Below, one piece after another: positions 57,458 through 64,000 of a stretch of 64,000 nucleotides of DNA (positions are counted from its first letter, which is position 1; every line of letters begins with the position of its first letter). The position numbers were made by a program, and so were the translations under genes. The DNA is taken from the NCBI GenBank assembly GCA_949987705.1, contig OX465281.1:97868326-97932325 (forward strand). Reading direction: 5' to 3'. The DNA comes from Thereva unica. Lineage: Eukaryota > Arthropoda > Insecta > Diptera > Therevidae. A model generated the notes under the pieces. That model was not told where the DNA came from and did no database searches. It was given only the letters and a program-made list of their open reading frames with translations.

Positions 57458-58928
57458 AGCAAGAGTTAACCCTTCTAGCACAGAGGGCGCACTTTTCAGC
57501 TAAGCATGAAAATCTATATATGCATACACATACATACATATATATATATACACATATATATATACATATATAGAGTTTCCCTTCTAACACAGAAGGCACA
57601 CTTCCCAGCAGGGCACTGCCGTGGCTCAGCTGAGACATGCAAACATAAAATATTAGTAAATATTAGTAGAGATTGAACATACATAGATTAAAATAAAAAG
57701 TAAGGGCATCCAACATGTAACCCACCAGACAACATAAAATGTACGCAATCACGTCAGATTGAAAAGACTCCTTTTAAGGGCATCTTTACCAATACTCACG
57801 TCAAACACATGAATATTGTTGTTCACGTTAATGAACATGCGATTGACAAGTTCGAATCTGCCGTAATTCGTATTAGAAGAGTTGGTTTGTAAGAGAGGTG
57901 GTCCTCTTAGATTGTAACGACTCACTCTAAACGATGCACGGTGATCTAGAAAACCTGAGTCAACCTTTCCATTAAGGAGCTGATGAACAAAAACAACATC
58001 GGCCACCTCACGGCGCTTGTGTAGAGAGCTTAAGTTAAGTAACTTAAGCCGAGATTCATAAGATGGAAGAACTAATGGGTTTTCCCAAGGAAGATGATTC
58101 AGTGCGAATCGAACGAACCTTCGTTGAACCGATTCAATAGTTCTAACATGCACAGAGTAGTGAGGGGACCAAACCTGGGACGCATATTCGAGTAATGGTC
58201 TGACAAGAGAAATATAAAGGTGTTTAGTAATCAAGGGGTTGTTAAATTCTTTGGACCACCTTTTTATAAAACCCAGGACTAAACTACCTCTAGAAGAGAT
58301 ATAGTTGATGTGAGTGGAAAAATCCAGCTTACTATCAAATCTAATCCCGAGATCTTTAACAAAGTTTACACGAGGGACACCTTCATTAAGAAAGGTGTAG
58401 TTAAAAATTATAGGATCACGTTTCCTACTAAAAGTCATGACTTCACATTTACTAATATTAAGAACCAGGTTGTTATAAATACACCAAGAGTAAAAGGTGT
58501 CAAGATCAGCTTGCAAAAGTTTGCAATCCTCAATACTCTTAATGTGACGGTATAACTTGATGTCATCAGCGTAAATCAATATTCTACAGTGTCTTAACAA
58601 GGAAACAATGTCATCAATTGATAAAATGAAGAGAAGAGGGCCCAGATGACTTCCTTGAGGGACACCGGATGATGCTTCAATGGGTACTGATTTGGATCCG
58701 CGAAAAAGAACTTGGTAGGTCCGGTCAGCTAAGTAAGACTGGAACCACACCAGAAGTGCTTGCGGAAAGCCAAGCCTTCTTAATTTGAGAATTATAATAG
58801 AATGGGAGAGCTTGTCAAATGCCTTGCTAAAATCAGTGTAAACGCAATCAGTTTGACAACCAGAAACGAAGCCCTCGACAGCATGAGAAGTGAACTCAAG
58901 AAGATTGGTGGTAGTGGAATTGGGATGC
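57431..58928 (-). mobile_element. Antisense LINE ('LINE-D') inserted in LINE-C
   Basis: A CR1/Jockey-like LINE fragment in the minus direction. Its 3' end is a 29-bp A-run (T at 57431-57459 on +), preceded by a 3'UTR with a TA/CA microsatellite (57522-57575) and two GAAGGG(C/A)ACACTT-like repeats. Its 5' end, HPNSTTTNLLEF in the RT fingers, is truncated near 58928. It splits LINE-C. Confidence 0.85.
57749..58890 (-). pseudogene. LINE-D RT C-terminal half
   Basis: A 333-residue frame opens at 58750 with extra in-phase codons upstream after one shift (VYTDFSKAFDKLSHSIIILK). It contains SSGVPQGSHLGPLLFILSID, LIYADDIKLYRHI (active site, residues about 58-70), LNISKCEVMTFSRK, DLGIRFDSKLDFSTHI and LVRPLLEYASQVWSPHY. 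These are Jockey/CR1-like ORF2 motifs, distinct from LINE-A and LINE-B. The active site is intact but upstream fingers and endonuclease are missing. Confidence 0.9.
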
Positions 58929-59800
58929 TCACACTAGACTTAGACAATGCTTAGGATAGGGTAAATCTTAACAAACTTTATACCACATTGTTGGAATTTG
59001 GCATTCCTCTGATATATATTAACTGCATGTTAAAATTCTTCGGCGAAAGAAGCCTTATATTGGACAACACCACGGTCAAGGTAAATGGAGGCATACCTCA
59101 GTGTAGCTCTCTAAGTCCAATCCTCTATAACTACGAGTCTCCATGATCTCCAAACACGAAATGTAGAGGTAGGTGTTCCAATTTGCAGATTATTTCTGCC
59201 TGCTTGGGGAGGGAGAAAATGCACTTGAGGTCGAGTCAACTCTGCAATTTCAAACAGTTGCCTCTGAGAGGAATTGAAACATTAATATAAACAAATCAAA
59301 TGCTATGCTACTGAAAAAAGGAGACCCGTATCCATTCTTTTAAATGGAAATCCAATTCCAAACCCCAATAAAATTAAATTCATTGGATGGACCTTCACCA
59401 ACAATTTGAACAGTAGACTTCAATACAAAGAAGCTGTTGATGCCTTACAAAAAAATCAAAGAGTTATTGATATTCTAAGCAAAAAAAAGCTTGGAGCAAA
59501 CCTCTCCAGTTGTATCCTTCTGTATAGAGCACTAATTAGGTCAAAGATTGAATAGGCAAGGTCTTTCCTTAAATGAATCGAATACCCTAGAAAAAGAATT
59601 AATACCATTTCTAATAAATTTTTAAGGAAGTGCCTAGGGCTAACTCCCTCAACACCCAATCATGTGTTATATGTGCTAGCAAACGAGTTGCCTCCAACTC
59701 TAAGGGCTGAATAAATTACTGCCAAAGATGCAGCGAGAATTAAAAGAATTGACCCAGCTCTCATCAACTCACTTAACTCTAGTAGTTCCAACACTCCCTT
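58929..59800 (+). pseudogene. LINE-C RT palm and thumb, multiply stopped
   Basis: Forward frames, with stops: GIGMLTLDLDNA then DRVNLNKLYTTLLEFGIP (palm A with the catalytic Asp), VNGGIPQCSSLSPILYNY, a degenerate active-site region near 59180 (SNLQIISACL), NINKSNAMLLKK and IKFIGWTFTNNLNSRLQYKE. Stops interrupt it at several points, and the YADD box is lost. Confidence 0.8.
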
Positions 59801-60803
59801 GGAAAAAATTTGGTTAAAATTTAAAGAAATCTTTGAGCTTTTTAACACTGACCCAGTTATCTTGCCTGTAAATTCCAACCTCACCTTTGATGTGTCCTTT
59901 CTTGAGGGTCTTGGGAAAAAGGACAATCTTCCCAAAAACACTATTCTAAAGATTTTCAATGAAAAAAAGAACTCCTCGTTAATCATCTCTACAGATGCTT
60001 CCATCACTAACAATACAGTGGGTTTAGGCATTTCCTTCTATAATTAATCCGAGGATATAATGTTGAAGTCCTTCTGGTTAATGTCCACATTATCAGCTGA
60101 ACTCTATGCAATCAAAATGTCCCTTGAATTGGCCCACGACTTTGATAATAGAGACATAATCGTACTAACGGACAGTCTAAACAGTTGCAAAGTCTTAATG
60201 AATAGAAAACCTGAGCATGTAGTTCAATCAATTCTATATAACACAAATTCCTTTGATACAGTTAGGATAGTTTGGGTCCCGTCACATATGGGAATATCTG
60301 AAAATGAAAAAGCGGATGACCTTGCTACTAAAGCAATTGACATGGGTACGATCTTCCCACATAACCTGAACTTTAAGGATCTGACTCTCAACATTAAAAA
60401 CAAGCTAAATACTGAATGGAAGAGAAAATACCAGAACTTATCTACGTCTAAAGGCAAATTCTTCACCTCCATTTTTCCATCTTTACCGGCTGCTCCTTGG
60501 TTCAAGAAGGTTAATTTAGAACCAAAATATTTTCGTATGATGAATATAATCCTCTCGGGACACTCCTATGATGAAGCCAGATTAGCATCCTGGGAAGTAA
60601 TTTCAAATGAACTGTGTAGTTCATGTAATATTAAAAATAATGCTGAACATATCATCCTGGAATGCCGCAAATACTCCAACATCAGGTCAAATTTTACAAA
60701 TTTATCTAATGCAAATTCCTTAGTAGAAGCATTGATTCCCTTCGAGGAATCAAGGATCATGGAACTAGTAAACTTCCTAAAAGAATCCAAGATTTTTATT
60801 TAA
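59799..60803 (+). pseudogene. LINE-C RNase H domain and C-terminus
   Basis: Two collinear frames in the same phase, separated by one in-frame stop (60045-60047). RNase H catalytic residues are all visible: ISTDASITNN (Asp), STLSAELYAIKMSLELA (Glu), IIVLTDSLNSCKVL (Asp) and VWVPSHMGISENEKADDLA (His/Asp). A C-terminal CCHC-like block follows: ELCSSCNIKNNAEHIILEC. RNase H degrades the RNA strand during cDNA synthesis. Apart from the one stop the 335 residues are well kept. Confidence 0.9.
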
Positions 60804-60900
60804 TGACTAGGTTCGTGAGATGGAGACATCTGCTGCTCGACAGCATGTTCCTGTCCAATTAACACAGTGATAACACATTTCTATCACAGTTCCTATACAA

Positions 60901-61666
60901 CATTAGCTACTCTCAATTCATACTCTACGAAAAGCGTAGATCCAAGTTTGCACAATTTTTAGTTCAGTGCATTTTACAAATGCGATTTTCAAGGTGTACA
61001 ATGCTTCACAGCTCCCTGAGGTATCTAGGAATGTTTTTTATTGAGACGACCGGGACACTGGAGGTCAACACATCCCTTCCATACAAATATGTAGACACAC
61101 GGTGACCAACCATCAGTTTTGGTTCTTTTATGTATTAAGTTGTAGTTAGATTTAGCTTTAATGACATTTGACGCCCTCTTTTAGAGGCGCAGTTTTAGTT
61201 TTTATTTTTCGACTATTACGTGGTTTATCTTTTTCCATTGCATTTCGCTCGTTCAGGACTGCAAGAAGTTTTGTGTGAAATTATTTCTGCTCTTGCAGCT
61301 CTTATTCAAGAATAATGTGTGCCTCAGGAGATTTTGTCCTGTTTGAAGCGCCACATACTCTTGCAGTAGCTGCTTGCTCCGTAGGCTTAGATGGAATAAT
61401 TTCGTTTCTACCCTCAGAATTTGAATCTTTTAATAAGCCTTATCTGACATAATTTCTCGTAAAGGTCTATTTATCTGGGAAGAACATTTTGCCAGAGCCA
61501 GGTTCATATGATCTCGTATGTGGGAGACTTCCCAACATGCTGTTGATATAACACAGTGGCGTTATATGAAAAGCTTCATACAATCAGTTTTGGCAATTGA
61601 ATTGTTATTTGTCACTAATGTTTTTATGTTGTATCTAAAACCTCGCAATACCTAAAATATGTTTAT
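60901..61666. other. Stretch between LINE-C and element C, no gene recognised
   Basis: It probably includes the LINE-C 3'UTR at the start. No coding or structural signal was recognised. Confidence 0.4.
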
Positions 61667-62565
61667 AGTCCAGTAAAAAAAGGCCAAAAAAATGAAAAGA
61701 TAGGTATTGTCTGGTAACAGCAAGATTATGATTTTATCCTGTTTGGGGTATCACCAGGAGTATATTCATAAGTTTTGAACCTCGTGAGCCTTGTGCTACT
61801 TTTGTTATAAACAATTAAACAAATTTTACCGCGTTTTTCGACCTTAAAATATGAATAACTCCGGTTCTATAAGTCGGATCGGGGCAAACTAAAAACTAGT
61901 CTCTTCGTAATAAAATTTCTAATAAATTGACTTTGGGTTCAAGTCTCTGAAGTACGTGCATAACCTACAAAACTGAAAAAACGAGAAAAAAACAGAATTT
62001 TTTTCATTTTAGAACCCAAGACGGTCAACTAGACCAATTTGCATCAAACTTTCAGAAAATATACCTTTTAATGTTATAAAAAGATCCTGAAAAATTGGTG
62101 TCAAAATACTGAACCCATTGGCCAAAATTGCATTTGTTATCTAAAATTTGAGATGCCCGCCATTTTATGCCATTGAGTCCAAAATGAAAAATTCTTTTTT
62201 CAAAGTGTAGATATCGATGCCAGCTTTCGAATGCAATTCAAAGGAAATTTTTGTAATGCTATTTTGGTTGCTTTTTTTACATTTGTTTATAAATTAAATA
62301 ACAACAATTGCATTTTTTCGGCCATTTTTAAAATTTAACTTAAAACTTTTTATCAGATCTGGTAGAGGATTTTGAGACCGTTAATTTAAAAAAAATAAAG
62401 TTCATTTTTGTGAACGGAAACTCGAGATATTGAGCTTATTGCATTTTGTCCAATTGTTAATTAACAAATGCATATTTAGCGCTAAAATTTGGACTGTATC
62501 ATCTTGAAACCTATTTATTTCATGTGATAAATTCAAAAAAAAGTTAAGGTTTATAGAAATTTATT

Positions 62566-62924
62566 TACAAGCATTAAAATGTAAGTATTGTTAATTGAAC
62601 AAAGTGATTTTTTTTTATTTTTCAATAAAGCTTAGTTACAAAATGCAATAACTTCCTTGTTTTTTACAAGCTTTTTGTATTAATTTCGTTCTCTGATTTT
62701 CGATCACTTCCCGATATCCGTTGATGCTCAAATTTAGCACACACCTTTGGTTCTGAAGACAAAACAATATAGTTTACTCAATTTTATTTTACATCCAATA
62801 TGGCGGCCACCATAAAATGGCGGATTACCTTTTTCTCTACAACCCGTCGACATGGGTATCAAATGAAAGGGTTTGACGAGTAGAATACAGTAAGCTGTGT
62901 GAAGTCATTTTAAATCAAATATGG
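62566..62924. repeat. Left arm of inverted repeat (at least 359 bp)
   Basis: It matches 63642-64000 in inverted orientation with constant axis (coordinate sum 126566), checked at 62905/63661. Differences are few. The full arm may extend left towards 61667. Confidence 0.9.
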
Positions 62925-62962
62925 TCAAAGCATTTTATTATTTAAAAATAAACAAATCTTAA

Positions 62963-63525
62963 TTAATGTATTTTAAATTTCTTGTTTGGTGACGTGTACA
63001 ATTCAGTTCCACTCTCTGAATCTGTTTCAAATAAAAATATATCACCATTTTCTTCTTTATCACGAATTTCAACAGGAAGATCAGGTACATTATTTTGCAA
63101 TCTTTCGCACTCCCCTTCGGGCTCCGATTCTGTTATATTGGTACAATTTGAATCTGTGTCTGATTCATCTATATCGGCTTCTTCAACTTCACGATTTTCT
63201 TCTTCCGTGACAGTACATTCTGTACAATTCCTGCAATTAATGCCTTCACAATATTCACACACAAACATCGACATCTCAAGTCTTTACAGCCGGCTTTACA
63301 TTGACAAGCGAGAATTTCAAGAATTTCTTGTGGTATTGGCTGTTTTCCCATTGCAATAGGCATTAAACCATTAATTGTATCCTCCCATCCAGACAATCGT
63401 GGATCCATTTCTTCATTTCCCAGCCATTTCTGTATTTGAAGATATACTCTCAATAAATGTTCATTTGTAGCCTCTTCGGAAGGAGGTACATGAAGTATAT
63501 ATATGCATTTGGAAATAGAAAACAC
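62963..63525 (-). pseudogene. Cys-rich 'PPS...CxC' protein in element C
   Basis: Minus-strand order: VPPSEEATNEHLLRVYLQIQ then KWLGNEEMDPRLSGWED, GLMPIAMGKQPIPQEILEIL, ACQCKAGCKDLRCRC, then a frame change near 63255-63285 and CEYCEGINCRNCTEC, followed by an acidic tail (REVEEADIDESDTDSN). It aligns block by block with the element B protein: PPT/PPS, RVYHQVQTWL/RVYLQIQKWL, DWK/GWE, PAPANLLKLISCKC/PIPQEILEILACQC. The metal-binding pattern suggests a CXC-type zinc domain. Function unknown. The N-terminus is missing before 63525. Confidence 0.72.
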
Positions 63526-63641
63526 TCATTTTCACAGAAACCTAAGTATTGCGAGGGAAAAAATCACATTTTAAAAAAAAGACGGCAGGAGGTGGGGTTG
63601 GGTTGTAAAGAACAAGGTAATTCCCCATTTGATGTTGGTCG

Positions 63642-64000
63642 CCATATTGGATTTAAAATGACTTCACACAGTTTACTGTATTCTACTCGTCAAACCCTTT
63701 CATTTGATACCCATGTCCACGGGTTGTAGAGAAAAAGGTAATCCGCCATTTTATGGTGGCCGCCATATTGGATGTAAAATAAAATTGAGTAAACTATATT
63801 GTTTTGTCTTCAGAACCAAAGGTGTGTGCTAAATTTGAGCATCAACGGATATCGGGAAGTGATCGAAAATCAGAGAACGAAATTAATACAAAAAGCTTGT
63901 AAAAAACAAGGAAGTTATTGCATTTTGTAACTAAGCTTTATTGAAAAATAAAAAAAAATCACTTTGTTCAATTAACAATACTTACATTTTAATGCTTGTA
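63642..64000. repeat. Right arm of inverted repeat, runs off the window
   Basis: Inverted partner of 62566-62924. The match reaches the last base of the window, so the arm continues beyond it. Confidence 0.9.

Larger units (their letters stand above)
57022..60900 (+). mobile_element. I-clade LINE ('LINE-C') with RNase H, interrupted
   Basis: RT fingers (57100-57405) and, after an antisense LINE insertion (57431 to about 58928), RT palm, thumb and RNase H (to 60803) of one element. Order RT then RNase H within ORF2, plus wording of the motifs, is diagnostic of the I superfamily. The endonuclease is missing (5' truncation near 57022). The 3' end past 60900 was not determined. Confidence 0.85.
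61667..64000. mobile_element. Long-TIR element 'C', incomplete at window edge
   Basis: A terminus-like AGTCCAGTAAAAAAAGGCC at 61667 resembles the ends of elements A and B. Arms 62566-62924 and 63642-64000 are near-perfect inverted copies (for example CACTTCCCGATATCCGTTGA, and CCGCCATTTTATGGTGGC on the right) centred at 63283. By symmetry the right end should fall near 64900, outside the window, for a total of about 3.2 kb, similar to element A. Between the arms lies an antisense Cys-rich gene. Using 61667 as the true end is inference. Confidence 0.7.

Noticed and set aside
63169..63525. Treating the element C Cys-rich gene as intact
   Set aside because: The CxC part and the C..C.G..C.N part lie in different frames, and the N-terminus is absent. 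An intron could explain the shift, but no clear splice sites were found.

Overview
The window is AT-rich eukaryotic DNA with spliceosomal introns, many classes of transposable element and no prokaryotic gene organisation. The mix of Tc1, hAT, Transib, Harbinger, RTE, I-clade, CR1/Jockey-like and Gypsy elements fits an arthropod, most likely an insect with a large, repeat-rich genome. I cannot name the species.

Only one host gene is visible. It lies on the + strand as two coding exons, 21472-21667 and 49206-50607, joined in phase across an intron of about 27.5 kb. A 3'UTR with an AATAAA signal at 51194 follows. The second exon encodes a Ser/Thr/Asn-rich, probably disordered C-terminal tail. 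I do not recognise the protein.

Layout: 1-21.4 kb is repeats upstream of (or in an earlier intron of) the host gene: a Tc1 remnant, a 4.8-kb TIR element holding dead LINE pieces (2.4-7.3 kb), two long-inverted-repeat elements (9.6-11.2 and 11.6-14.8 kb), a 146-bp tandem array, nested MITEs at 16.5-18.1 kb and a CR1/Jockey-like LINE copy ('LINE-A'). The intron (21.7-49.2 kb) holds a Harbinger-like element and a nest at 23.4-30.3 kb: a hAT element contains LINE-A, which contains a Transib (itself containing a small MITE) and a second hAT. Two more LINEs and foldback elements follow, then a 4,962-bp segment present twice in direct tandem (36966-41927 and 41932-46893). Downstream of the host gene, a decayed Gypsy element on the - strand carries a LINE-A insertion, and an I-clade LINE carries an antisense LINE. 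The window ends inside another long-inverted-repeat element.

Most insertions are supported by target-site duplications read directly: ATAAAAAT, CGCCG, TTA, TAA, GTCCAAAC, CTCTAGAC, ACATA, ACATCA, CTATAAC. These give a relative order of events.

The least familiar signal is a family of roughly 3-kb elements with very long inverted repeats whose ends begin AGTCCAGTAAA or close variants (11558-14766, 36059-38928, 61667 to beyond the window). Two of the three carry, between the arms, a decayed antisense gene for the same type of cysteine-rich protein (PPT...RVYxQxQxWL, GW/DW, then CxC...C..C.G..C.N). No canonical transposase is visible in them.
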